From: CAZQYB01 sp964582985
Lineage (GTDB): Bacteria; Planctomycetota; Phycisphaerae; Sedimentisphaerales; Anaerobacaceae
Direction of reading: 5' to 3'
Length of the DNA stretch: 62,947 nt
NCBI GenBank assembly: GCA_964582985.1
Contig: CAZOUM010000008.1
Location: 1 to 62,947, forward strand
The position numbers and the translations under genes were made by a program. The notes under the pieces were generated by a model, which was not told where the DNA came from, searched no databases, and was given only the letters and a program-made list of their open reading frames with translations. This document shows positions 23,781 to 32,490 of this stretch, piece by piece (the first letter of the stretch is position 1; the number at the start of each line of letters is the position of its first letter).

Positions 23781-23820
23781 TTTTACATCCCTTTCTTAAA
23801 TATTTTGACCAAACTTTTTC

Positions 23821-23936
23821 CTGCCCGCCGCCCCGCTTCGCGGGAACCGCGGTGGGCAGGTCAGTACTGTTAGAGACCTCCCGGCAAGGCAAAGGCTCTA
23901 CCGCCCCCCTGCTTTCTTGCGAAAGCAGAAGGGGGG
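23821..23936. repeat. Intergenic repeat mosaic upstream of paralogue 6
   Basis: Contains a GC-rich inverted repeat (23821-23859, CTGCCCGCCG...GGTGGGCAG), a diverged PR-F copy (23869-23901, GTTAGAGACC...AAGGCTCTAC) and a CCCCCCTGCTTTC/GAAAGCAGAAGGGGGG hairpin (about 23903-23936). The hairpin ends six bases before the stop of the symporter gene on the minus strand and might act in transcript 3'-end formation. Confidence 0.6.
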
Positions 23937-23942
23937 ACGGGG

Positions 23943-25721
23943 TCAGCCGGTGAAATACATATAAGCCATCACAATGATGGCAAGTAAAATAATCGAGAAG
24001 ATAACGTCGGTTTTCGTCCAGCTGGACCGCGACTTTTCCCGGTCGTCCGCGGTCGTTGTTCCATACGTCAGGCCGTTTATTTTCTCGTAGGACGGAGGTT
24101 CCGTAAGATAGCTGACCACTATCATCACAACCACACATACGATGAAGATGAGCAGACTGTAGTACTGAAAGAAGATATTATTCATGACCCAGAAAAAGGA
24201 CCCTTCTGCATAGTTGAAATCACGGATTAGTTTAACAGGTGTGTCGACAGCCAGACGGAACATGCCCAGGAGAAATCCGACAATCAATGCCGCCAGGCAG
24301 CCTTTGTGGTTAAGTCGTTTCATGAAGACGCCGAAGAAGAAGACCACAAAAATCGGCGGAGCAAGGTACGCCTGTACACCCTGCAGGTAATCATATAAAC
24401 CTTTGCCACCGCGGATGACGGGTATCCACAACAGACCAATCAATACCATAACAGCGGTTGCGACCCGGCCGATCCATACGAGCTTATGCTGGCTGGCCTG
24501 CGGACGCAGCTTGGAGTAGAAGTCCATCGTGAACAGTGTGCTGGAGGCATTAAAGACGCTGGAGAGCGAACTCATCAGCGCCGCCAGCAGCCCGGCCACC
24601 ACGATCCCCCGCACGCCAACCGGCAGAACTGTCACTACCAACATCGGGAAAGCCGTTTGAGCCTTGTCGCGGATTATCGCCCCATCCTGACCTATCAAGG
24701 CCTGCTGAATCGTCTCTATTTTGCCGCTCGCAGCCAGGGCAAAGCAAATCATACCGGGGATGATAAAGATAAATACCGGCAGCAGCTTAAGAAATGACGC
24801 ACAAATCGAGCCGCGCCGGGCCGCACGTTCGTTCGGTGCTCCGAGGGCACGCTGAACAATGTATTGGTCCGTGCACCAGTACCACAACCCGATAATTGGT
24901 GCGCAAAAAAGCATTCCCAGCCAGGGATAGTTATCGTTGAAGTACCAGGCCATACGGCCCGATTCCCTGACCGGTGCCCAGGTGCCGTCGATACCACTTG
25001 GCACCAACGGCTTCCAGAGATTGAACATATCTGAGCCGCAAATTGTCCGCAATTCGCCCCAGCCGCCCAGGGCCTGAAGGCCGAAGATGGTCACTAAGAC
25101 CGAGCCGAACACCAGAATAATCGTTTGCACGGTGTCGGTGTAGACGACAGCCCGCAGGCCACCGAGAATGGTGTAAATCCCGGTCAGCACAATCACGAGG
25201 ATGGAACCTATCCAGAAACTATCCAGCCCCATGAAGGTGATATCCGGCAGCAGGACACTGAATACGATGCCTCCGGCAAAGATGCCCACCGCGATTTTTG
25301 TCAGCACATAGGCCACGAGAGAAATGATGGACAATACCCAGCGTGCGGTAGGCGAGAAGCGTCTTTCCAGAAACTCGGGCATAGTAAAGACCCTTGAACG
25401 GGCATAGAAAGGAACCATAATCCAGCCTAAGACCAGCAGACACCAGGCATGGAGCTCATAGTGAGCCATTGCCACGCCGTCGGTAGCCCCCGAACCGGCC
25501 AGGCCGACCAGATGCTCGGAGCCGATGTTAGAGGCAAAAATGGACGCGCCTACGATGAACCAGCCGAGGTTGCGGCCCGCAAGGAAGTAATCAGCAGCCG
25601 TGTCTTTGCTTTTTCGGATCACCCACCAGGCAATGCCCAGCAGGATGGCAAAGTACGTGCCTATGACTATCCAATCCCAGGTCACAAGTGCCGTCTGGCC
25701 AAGAACTTGAAATGTTGCCAC
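23943..25721 (-). CDS. Sodium:solute symporter family transporter
   Basis: An inner-membrane SSS/SGLT-family sodium-coupled importer of 592 residues with about 13-14 hydrophobic segments. Signatures are AADYFLAGRNLGWFIVGASIFASNIGSEH (family sodium-site region) and GLLAALMSSLSSVFNASSTLFTMDFY. GTG is the start codon: AAAGGATG lies about seven bases upstream and no nearby ATG fits. Substrate cannot be read from sequence; neighbours suggest a sugar or sugar acid released by the SUMF1-BNR proteins. It appears to head a minus-strand run with paralogues 6 and 5, the URO-D-like gene, the lyase and the oxidoreductase. Confidence 0.88.
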   Translation of the reverse strand: MATFQVLGQTALVTWDWIVIGTYFAILLGIAWWVIRKSKDTAADYFLAGRNLGWFIVGASIFASNIGSEHLVGLAGSGATDGVAMAHYELHAWCLLVLGWIMVPFYARSRVFTMPEFLERRFSPTARWVLSIISLVAYVLTKIAVGIFAGGIVFSVLLPDITFMGLDSFWIGSILVIVLTGIYTILGGLRAVVYTDTVQTIILVFGSVLVTIFGLQALGGWGELRTICGSDMFNLWKPLVPSGIDGTWAPVRESGRMAWYFNDNYPWLGMLFCAPIIGLWYWCTDQYIVQRALGAPNERAARRGSICASFLKLLPVFIFIIPGMICFALAASGKIETIQQALIGQDGAIIRDKAQTAFPMLVVTVLPVGVRGIVVAGLLAALMSSLSSVFNASSTLFTMDFYSKLRPQASQHKLVWIGRVATAVMVLIGLLWIPVIRGGKGLYDYLQGVQAYLAPPIFVVFFFGVFMKRLNHKGCLAALIVGFLLGMFRLAVDTPVKLIRDFNYAEGSFFWVMNNIFFQYYSLLIFIVCVVVMIVVSYLTEPPSYEKINGLTYGTTTADDREKSRSSWTKTDVIFSIILLAIIVMAYMYFTG

Positions 25722-26042
25722 AAAACATCCTTTCAGATTTGGTTTCAGATTGTTTGGGGCTAATAATCGACTATATAAATTTAAGTCTTTTCAAACTCAC
25801 TGAAGTCTTTCGTTAGACCAAGCCCTAAGTGCGGGAATTCTACCTGTTCGGACGTGGTGTTGCAATATGTTTTGCTCAAACCGGCCGATTTTTGGCGTCA
25901 CGGCCTTTATTGGCAAAAATCACTGAGATTGGATACTTGAAACTTGCGGCAAAGGGGCTTATTATCGTTGCAATTTGGAAACCCCATTTTGCAGTCTATC
26001 GCAGAACGTGAACCGTAGGCTTAATTGATAGGAGGACAAAGA
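25722..26042. other. Divergent intergenic region between two sugar operons
   Basis: 321 bp between the minus-strand symporter and the plus-strand kinase. It contains the plus-strand promoter at 25937-25965; a minus-strand promoter is not clear (TTGAAA near 25793 lacks a well-spaced -10). Confidence 0.4.
25937..25965 (+). promoter_or_regulatory. Sigma-70-like promoter of the araB-like operon
   Basis: TTGAAA (25937-25942), a 17-bp spacer and TATTAT (25960-25965). It is about 78 bp upstream of the kinase ATG. Confidence 0.6.
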
Positions 26043-27878
26043 ATGGCATATGCAATTGGTTTGGATTTCGGGACTAACTCTGTGAGGTGTCTGATAGTTG
26101 ATGCTGCCAACGGCAATGAGCTTGGCAGTTACGTGCACGAGTACAAAACCGGCGAGGCTGGCCCGCCGTGCCGGCCCGCTGCGACGCGGTCGCATCGCGG
26201 CGAGAGCCACGTCGAGGCAGGCCCGCCGTGCCAGCCCGCTGCGACGCGGTCGCATCGCGGCGAGAGCCACGTCGAGGCAGGCATCATTCTTGATTCAGCC
26301 GACCACAATCTGGCGAGGCAAAATCCCGCTGATTACCTTGAAGGTATGGAAGTCAGCGTCAAGGAAGCAATGCGCGAAGCGCAGAAGGCTGACAAGAGCT
26401 TCGATGCAAGTGAGATTATAGGCATTGGTGTTGACACGACTGGCTCGACGCCTATTCCGGTGGATAAGAACGGGACGCCGCTGAGTATGTCAGATGAGTT
26501 CAAGGATAACCCGAATGCCTGCGCCTGGCTGTGGAAAGACCATACCGGTTACGCTGAAGCGGCCGAGATTACCAAGTTGGCGGCAAAGGAACATCCGGAG
26601 TATCTGGCAAAGTGCGGTGGGACATATTCGTCGGAATGGTTCTTCAGCAAGATTCTTCATTGCCTGCGGGCTGACACCAAGGTTTTTGATGCGGCCTATA
26701 GTTGGGTTGAATGCTCGGATTATATCCCCGGAGTCCTTACGGGGACACAAAGGCCGGATGTTGTCAAACGCAGCCGATGTGCCGCCGGCCACAAAGCTAT
26801 GTTTTCCAATCAATGGGGCGGGCTGCCGGCGAAAGATTTTCTTGCGAAGTTAGACCCTAAACTTGGCGACCTTTACGACCGGCTGTACAAAGAGACTTAT
26901 ACCGTGGACGTGGCGGCAGGAAATCTTACAGAAGAATGGGCGAAGAAACTGGGCTTGCCTGCCGGTATTCCAGTGGCGGTGGGGGCTTTTGATGCCCATT
27001 TGGGCGCTGTCGGTTCGGGGATTGCACCGGGTAAGCTGGTGAAAATAATCGGCACAAGTACCTGTGATATGCTCGTGTCGGAAGCGACGGAGGGTTTTCC
27101 TGATATTCCCGGGATATGCGGTATAGTTGACGGCTCGATTGTGCCCGGTTTCTTTGGTCTGGAAGCGGGACAGTCGGCGGTGGGCGACATTTTCAACTGG
27201 TTTGTGAATTATATCCAGCCGGGCGGCGAATCGGCGGGGACTCACGAAGCTCTTACCGAAAAGGCGGCAAAGTTGAAACCGGGTCAGTCCGGCTTGTTGG
27301 CGCTCGACTGGAACAATGGCAATAGAACAATACTTGTCGACCAGAGATTAACGGGCCTATTGGTAGGCCAGACGCTGCATACAAAGCCGGAGGAGATTTA
27401 CCGGGCCCTGATTGAGGCAACGGCGTTTGGGGCCCTTACGATTATCAACAGGTTCGAGGAATACGGAGTTGAGGTCAAAGAAGTAATCAATTGCGGCGGT
27501 ATAGCTGAGAAGAATCCTTTGCTTATGCAGATTTATGCTGACGTGACCGGCAGGGAGATGAAGATATCACGTTCCGCTCAGACTTGTGCGTTGGGTTCAA
27601 CGATAGCGGGCGCGGTCGTTGCGGGTAAAAAGAAAGGTGGCTATGAGAATGTGCCGGGAGCCCAGGCTGCCATGTGCGGAATAAAAAAGACGACTTTCAA
27701 GCCGATACCAGAGAACCAAAAGGTTTATCAAGAGCTTTATTCACTTTACAAACAGCTTCACGATGCCTTTGGTCTGGAGAGCCACTCGCCCACGCCCCTG
27801 CTGCAGGAGCGGGGCGAGGGCAAAATGACGAACGTGATGAAGGACCTGCTGGATATAAAAGACAGAACGAATCGTTAG
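26043..27878 (+). CDS. araB: FGGY-family carbohydrate kinase, ribulokinase-like
   Basis: Phosphorylates a ketopentose, most likely L-ribulose, at C5. Start at 26043 is seven bases after GGAGG. The actin-like ATPase core shows GLDFGTNSVR (phosphate 1), IGVDTTGSTP, the ribulokinase-like GGTYSSEWFFSKILH and ECSDYIPGVLTG, GAFDAHLGAVGSG, IIGTSTCDM and NCGGIAEKNPLLMQIYADV. At 611 residues it is about 40-50 longer than typical AraB. The excess is a 40-residue tandem duplication (about 38-77) encoded by two 60-bp PR-E units between EYKTGE and AGIILD, plus SHSPTPLLQERGEG near the C-terminus from another repeat. Whether the enzyme tolerates the insertion is unknown. araD lies downstream in the same run. 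Confidence 0.85.
   Translation: MAYAIGLDFGTNSVRCLIVDAANGNELGSYVHEYKTGEAGPPCRPAATRSHRGESHVEAGPPCQPAATRSHRGESHVEAGIILDSADHNLARQNPADYLEGMEVSVKEAMREAQKADKSFDASEIIGIGVDTTGSTPIPVDKNGTPLSMSDEFKDNPNACAWLWKDHTGYAEAAEITKLAAKEHPEYLAKCGGTYSSEWFFSKILHCLRADTKVFDAAYSWVECSDYIPGVLTGTQRPDVVKRSRCAAGHKAMFSNQWGGLPAKDFLAKLDPKLGDLYDRLYKETYTVDVAAGNLTEEWAKKLGLPAGIPVAVGAFDAHLGAVGSGIAPGKLVKIIGTSTCDMLVSEATEGFPDIPGICGIVDGSIVPGFFGLEAGQSAVGDIFNWFVNYIQPGGESAGTHEALTEKAAKLKPGQSGLLALDWNNGNRTILVDQRLTGLLVGQTLHTKPEEIYRALIEATAFGALTIINRFEEYGVEVKEVINCGGIAEKNPLLMQIYADVTGREMKISRSAQTCALGSTIAGAVVAGKKKGGYENVPGAQAAMCGIKKTTFKPIPENQKVYQELYSLYKQLHDAFGLESHSPTPLLQERGEGKMTNVMKDLLDIKDRTNR
26154..26273. repeat. Tandem duplication of 60-bp PR-E inside the kinase gene
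   Basis: Units 26154-26213 and 26214-26273 differ at only two positions (CTG/CAG and CGG/CAG). Each encodes 20 residues (EAGPPC, R or Q, PAATRSHRGESHV). The next nine bases start a third unit. The same DNA in reverse orientation is inside paralogue 3 at 12030-12092. Confidence 0.9.
27785..27821. repeat. GC-rich palindrome near the 3' end of the kinase gene
   Basis: GCCCCTGCTGCAGGAGCGGGGC with flanking CTCGCCC/GGGCGAG arms. It encodes SPTPLLQERGEG. The reverse complement resembles the intergenic repeat at 18642. Confidence 0.6.
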
Positions 27879-27933
27879 AGCAAGCTAACGTAAGACTGAC
27901 GCCTTGAGTATAAATCATACTGTGAGAGGGATT

Positions 27934-29199
27934 ATGAATTCGCGTGAACGCGTGGCTAAGGTTTTGAACCACGAAGAGGCCGACCGTGTTCCCATTGAAT
28001 TTGGGGCGACGATGACATCCGGGATTATGGCCTCTGCGCTATATAGAATAAAAAAGCATTACGGCATTCTTGAAAAAGGCGAGAGAATTAAAATTACCGA
28101 GCCGTATCAAATGCTGGGGGAGATTGACGAAAGAGTTCGCGATTTGCTGGGAATCGATGTGGCAGGAATCTTTCCGCTAAAAAATATGTTCGGCTTCAGG
28201 AATGAAAACTGGAAGGAATGGACGCTCTTTGACGGGACGCCCATTTTGGTTCCTGAAAAGTTTAATACCGAGCCGGATGAGAATGGCAATATTCCGATGT
28301 ACGCCGAGGGTGACAAGAGCTATCCTCCGGCTGCCGTAATGCCAAAAGGCGGGTTCTATTTCGACTCGATTATTCGCCAAAAACCTATTAGCGAGGACAA
28401 GCTCGATCCGGAGGATAATGCGGAAGAATTTGCCCCTGTTTCAGCAGAAGACCTTGAGCACTTCCGTACAAAAGTCACCGAGGCCTATGAGAACACAGAA
28501 TGTGCAATTGCCATTACCGTTCCCGGCGCTGGTTTCGGAGACATCGCACTTGTGCCAGCACCTTTCCTCAAAGACCCTAAGGGGATTCGGGATGTCGCAG
28601 AATGGTATATGTCGATAGCGCTAAGGCCGGACTATATAAAGAAGATTTTTGAGATTCAGTCTGAAATTGCAATTGAAAACCTCAGTGCTATATACAAGGC
28701 TGTAGGTGACAAAGTTCAGGTTGCTTTTATTTCCGGTACGGATTTCGGCTCGCAAAACGGGCCTATGATATCCGAGGCAACTTACCGTGAAATGTTTTTC
28801 CCCTTCCAAAAGAAGTTGAATGATTGGGTGCATAAGAATACTTCGTGGAAGACATTTATTCATACGTGCGGGTCGATTGAGCCGCTAATGGAAGGTTTCG
28901 TTGAAGCAGGATTCGACATTCTTAATCCTGTACAATGCTCGGCTGAGAATATGGAAGCTTCTACGCTCAAAGCAAAGTATGGAGATAAGATTGTATTCTG
29001 GGGCGGAGGGGTCGATACGCAGAAAACGCTGCCATTCGGGACACCTCAGGAAGTCGTAATGGAGGTGACCGAGCGTACGCAGACGTTTAAGAAAAACGGA
29101 GGCTTTGTTTTCAACACAATCCATAACCTGCAGGCGGGCGTTCCAATCGAGAACATTGTGGCTATGGTCGAGGCTTACAGAGAAAATTGTGTTTACTAA
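27934..29199 (+). CDS. Uroporphyrinogen-decarboxylase-superfamily protein, MtaA/CmuA-like
   Basis: 421 residues from the ATG at 27934 (MNSRERVAKVLNHEEADRVP), with GAGAGG as ribosome-binding site. The start is the standard opening of COG0407 methyltransferase-like proteins. The IHTCGS segment (His-x-Cys) and the later NPVQCSAENM Cys fit the zinc-ligand pattern His-x-Cys-xn-Cys of corrinoid-protein:coenzyme-M methyltransferases. Activity may be methyl transfer to or from a corrinoid or small thiol, but no corrinoid protein gene lies in the window. It is 56 bp downstream of the kinase and co-directional with the sugar genes. A paralogue is at 34315, and the two share the GGGVDTQKTLPFG-like segment. 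Confidence 0.8.
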   Translation: MNSRERVAKVLNHEEADRVPIEFGATMTSGIMASALYRIKKHYGILEKGERIKITEPYQMLGEIDERVRDLLGIDVAGIFPLKNMFGFRNENWKEWTLFDGTPILVPEKFNTEPDENGNIPMYAEGDKSYPPAAVMPKGGFYFDSIIRQKPISEDKLDPEDNAEEFAPVSAEDLEHFRTKVTEAYENTECAIAITVPGAGFGDIALVPAPFLKDPKGIRDVAEWYMSIALRPDYIKKIFEIQSEIAIENLSAIYKAVGDKVQVAFISGTDFGSQNGPMISEATYREMFFPFQKKLNDWVHKNTSWKTFIHTCGSIEPLMEGFVEAGFDILNPVQCSAENMEASTLKAKYGDKIVFWGGGVDTQKTLPFGTPQEVVMEVTERTQTFKKNGGFVFNTIHNLQAGVPIENIVAMVEAYRENCVY

Positions 29200-29267
29200 T
29201 TGCTGAAAACCGTGAGAATCCCAACGGCAGATTAACGCAGCCGAGTTAGCAAAGGAGTCGCAACCAG

Positions 29268-30890
29268 ATGAATATGACGGTTATACTGGTGGTGGGGATA
29301 TATTTTTTAGTCTCGCTGAGTATAGGCTTTTGGGTTGCTCGCAAGGAAAAAAACAGGACTGATGAGTATTTTCTGGCTGGGCGAAAGCTGCCGTGGTACG
29401 CGGTTGCAATGTCGATGACCGGCTCCAACATCGGGACCGAGCACTTCATCGGAATGGTCGGGACTGCTTATGTCTGTGGGATGGCGCCGGCAATGTATGA
29501 GTGGGGCAATTTTCTTCCTTACTCAATGCTTGTCTGGATTTTTCTCCCTTATTTTTTCCGCAAGAAGCTTTACACGGTGCCTGAGTTTCTCGAGCGGCGG
29601 TATTCGGTGTCGACACGTGGGGTATTCGCGACTCTGTCGATGTTTCATATGGTTTTGTCGGTGCTTGCGCCTGCACTTTATGCCGGGGGGCGGATTGTTT
29701 ATGAAATGGCGCTGCAGCAACAAATCACGTCTTTCAACTGGGGCTTTATGGGCTGTGTACTGCTCATTTCGGGCATCACGGCGGCCTACTGCATCTACGG
29801 GGGACTGTTGTCGGTGGTGTGGACAGATGTATTGCAGGTTGCGATCTTAGTAATCGGGGGATTGGTGCTGGTTATCATTGGTATTGACAAGGTTGGGGGA
29901 CTGAGCGAAGTTGTTGAGAAGAATCTCGCAGCAGGTACCGGGCGTCTGAGGCTGGTTCATGGGGTTTCTCATCCGGTATCGCCCTGGCCCGGCGCAGCGA
30001 TGTTTTGGCTGACCACGTCACTGGCGTATGTGGGGACAAATCAGTTCTATATTCAGCGGTGTCTCGGCGCCAAGAGCGAGTGGGATGCGAAGATGGGTGT
30101 TATCGGGTGCGCATTTATTAAATTTTTCCTGCCTTTTATTATTGTGTTTCCCGGGCTGGTGGCCTTTGCGATGTTCGGTCGCGGGCTGGCTGAAGATGCC
30201 GTGTATGTGAAAATGATAAACGAACTGCTGCCGCCGTTTGGACGAGGGATACTATTGGCGGCACTGATAGCAGCCATTATGAGTACGGTCTCCAGCGTGC
30301 TTAACTCGGCGGCGACAATCTGGTCCATTGACGTGCATAAACGGCTTCTGCGCCCTATCGCCGGTGAGGAGGAGTTAGTTAAGGTCGGACGATGGTCAAC
30401 ATTTGTGATTATTGTGATAGGGACAGCGCTGGCACCGCTGCTTCTATGGTGGAAGGGCGGCATTTTTATCTATATCCAGGATATGTATGCATTATTTGCC
30501 TCGCCGATTGCAGTGATTTTTTTGGCGGCGTTTCTATGGCCTCGTGCGCACGGCAGGGCCGCAACTTTTACGTTGGTATTTGGGATGGTTACCGGTATTG
30601 TCCTTAAAGTCCTAAGTGTGACTGTTGGACCAAATGGAATCGCCTGGCTTAAACCGATGCTCAATCGCGCAGGATTGACCTGGATTCTGTGTCTGGCGGC
30701 ATTGATAGTTGCAACGAAACTAATTCAGCGTAATCCCAGGGAAACGTACGAGCCTGAGATTATCTGGAACCGGAAGTGGGCAAGGCTTCCTGAGGCTGAA
30801 CGTCCGCGCAATCGAGGCTGGCGAAACCTGGTGTTTTGGTGGATTGTGATGCTGAGCGGCTCGGTTGCCCTGTTTGTAATTTTCCGGTGA
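29268..30890 (+). CDS. Sodium:solute symporter family transporter
   Basis: 540 residues with about 13-14 membrane spans. Family signatures are TDEYFLAGRKLPWYAVAMSM with TGSNIGTEHFIGM, and AALIAAIMSTVSSVLNSAATIWSIDV. It is a second SSS-type sodium-coupled importer in the window, about 30-35% similar by eye to the one at 23943. AAAGGAG lies upstream of the ATG. Substrate is probably a neutral sugar given kinase, GH4 and AraD neighbours; this is inference. Confidence 0.87.
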   Translation: MNMTVILVVGIYFLVSLSIGFWVARKEKNRTDEYFLAGRKLPWYAVAMSMTGSNIGTEHFIGMVGTAYVCGMAPAMYEWGNFLPYSMLVWIFLPYFFRKKLYTVPEFLERRYSVSTRGVFATLSMFHMVLSVLAPALYAGGRIVYEMALQQQITSFNWGFMGCVLLISGITAAYCIYGGLLSVVWTDVLQVAILVIGGLVLVIIGIDKVGGLSEVVEKNLAAGTGRLRLVHGVSHPVSPWPGAAMFWLTTSLAYVGTNQFYIQRCLGAKSEWDAKMGVIGCAFIKFFLPFIIVFPGLVAFAMFGRGLAEDAVYVKMINELLPPFGRGILLAALIAAIMSTVSSVLNSAATIWSIDVHKRLLRPIAGEEELVKVGRWSTFVIIVIGTALAPLLLWWKGGIFIYIQDMYALFASPIAVIFLAAFLWPRAHGRAATFTLVFGMVTGIVLKVLSVTVGPNGIAWLKPMLNRAGLTWILCLAALIVATKLIQRNPRETYEPEIIWNRKWARLPEAERPRNRGWRNLVFWWIVMLSGSVALFVIFR

Positions 30891-31002
30891 GTTGAGAGTT
30901 GAATTTTCGGGAGTTTATCTATAATAGGCAGAGGAGATTCAGGAACTTCCGCTTTTGAGAGAAAACTGAGCGTTTTCCTTCTGAGCAGTTGGAGACAAAG
31001 TC

Positions 31003-32436
31003 ATGAGCAACAAGATAGCGATGATTGGCGCGGGCAGCATTGTCTTTTGCAAGACACTTATGAGCGACATCATGGCCACGCCTGCGTTAGCTGATAGTGA
31101 GTTTGCGCTAATGTCCCTGACCGAACCGAGGCTGCGACGAATGGAAGCCTTCGGTAAGAAAATGCTAAAAGAAAACAGTCTGCCGGGCAAGGTATGGGCT
31201 ACTCTGGACCGTCGAGAGGCCGTTAAAGATGCCGACTTTGTGGTGGTTATGATACAGGTCGGCGGCGTAGAGGCGTTTGGTATCGATTACAAGATTCCGC
31301 TAAAATACGGCGTCGACCAGTGCATAGCGGATTCGCTGGGGCCGGGCGGGGTGTTCCGGGCGCTGCGGACTATACCGGTGCTGGTTGATATCGCCCGTGA
31401 TATGGAACAACTCGCCAGGCCGGAGGCGATTATGCTGCAGTATGCAAATCCAATGGCCTGTAATTGCCTCGCACTGGGAAAGGCCAGTGACATTTCTTTT
31501 GTTGGGCTATGTCACGGTGTGCAGACTACGCTTGACCTTATCGCACGCTATTGCCAGGTTCCCAAGGAAGAGATTACCTACGTTTGCGGCGGTATTAACC
31601 ATATGGACTGGTTCCTCAAGCTGGAGCACAAGGGCCGGGACTTGTATCCGATTCTCCGTGAGGTCTTTGAAAAGCCTGAATACTATAAGAACGAAAAAGT
31701 CAGGGGCGAGGTGTTCCGGCACTTTGGTTATTTTATGACCGAAAGCAGCGGCCACCTCAGTGAGTACGTGCCCTGGTTCCGCAAGAACAAGGAGGCCCTT
31801 GCTCTCTATTGTGACGAGCCAAGCTTCGGCGGTGAAAGCGGCGCCTATTATACGTGGTGTAAAACGATTGCAGAGAAATACGCGCAACACGACCCTTTAG
31901 AATTCGAATCCGCGAAAATTGAAAAGCGCAGCGTCGAGTATTGCTCTTATATCATGGAAGCTGTTGCGACAGGGGAGCCCTTCCGTTTTATGGGCAACGT
32001 ACGTAATGACGGCTATATTACGAACCTGCCTGATGGTTGCTGCGTCGAGGTGCCGGTATTTGCTAACGATAAAGGGCTGCATCCAAAAACAATCGGCGAA
32101 CTGCCTGCTCAATGCGCTGCAGCCTGTATGACTAACGTCAACGTCCAGATACTTGCTGCCGAGGCGGCACTTAACGCCGATACGGAGCGCATTGTCCAAG
32201 CGGTTGCGATGGACCCGCTGACCTCGGCGGTTTGCACTTTAAAGCAGATTCGAGAAATGTGCGGCGAAATGCTTGAAGCCCAACGCAAGTGGATGTCGCA
32301 GTTTGAAGGCAAAAAAATCAAACCGAAGCCGACTATCAGTATTCCGAAAGATTGCAAGCCGGTTGACGTGCCGCTGGACCCGGCTTTGGCCATCGGCAAG
32401 CGTTTCAGGACACTTATCGAGCAAGAGACCGACTGA
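31003..32436 (+). CDS. GH4 family glycosidase (NAD- and Mn-dependent)
   Basis: A cytoplasmic family-4 glycoside hydrolase, which cleaves by an oxidation-elimination mechanism with NAD and a divalent metal. The Rossmann N-terminus reads KIAMIGAGSIVFCKTLMSDI. Other marks are SLGPGGVFRALRTIPV, ANPMACNCLA, the Cys ligand in GLCHGVQTT and the His ligand in GGINHMDWFLKL. 477 residues is the usual length. CHGV points to the alpha-galactosidase/alpha-glucosidase/alpha-glucuronidase side of the family rather than the 6-phospho-beta-glucosidases. It would act on disaccharides or aldobiuronates imported by the neighbouring symporter. Confidence 0.88.
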   Translation: MSNKIAMIGAGSIVFCKTLMSDIMATPALADSEFALMSLTEPRLRRMEAFGKKMLKENSLPGKVWATLDRREAVKDADFVVVMIQVGGVEAFGIDYKIPLKYGVDQCIADSLGPGGVFRALRTIPVLVDIARDMEQLARPEAIMLQYANPMACNCLALGKASDISFVGLCHGVQTTLDLIARYCQVPKEEITYVCGGINHMDWFLKLEHKGRDLYPILREVFEKPEYYKNEKVRGEVFRHFGYFMTESSGHLSEYVPWFRKNKEALALYCDEPSFGGESGAYYTWCKTIAEKYAQHDPLEFESAKIEKRSVEYCSYIMEAVATGEPFRFMGNVRNDGYITNLPDGCCVEVPVFANDKGLHPKTIGELPAQCAAACMTNVNVQILAAEAALNADTERIVQAVAMDPLTSAVCTLKQIREMCGEMLEAQRKWMSQFEGKKIKPKPTISIPKDCKPVDVPLDPALAIGKRFRTLIEQETD

Positions 32437-32490
32437 GTCGAGCGGGTTTATAGTGATAAGAATTGTTGGATTGATGGTTGTTGGTGAGAG

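Noticed and set aside
26154..26273. A short CRISPR-like direct repeat array
   Set aside because: The 60-bp units are contiguous with no spacers, are translated in frame, and no cas genes lie in the window.
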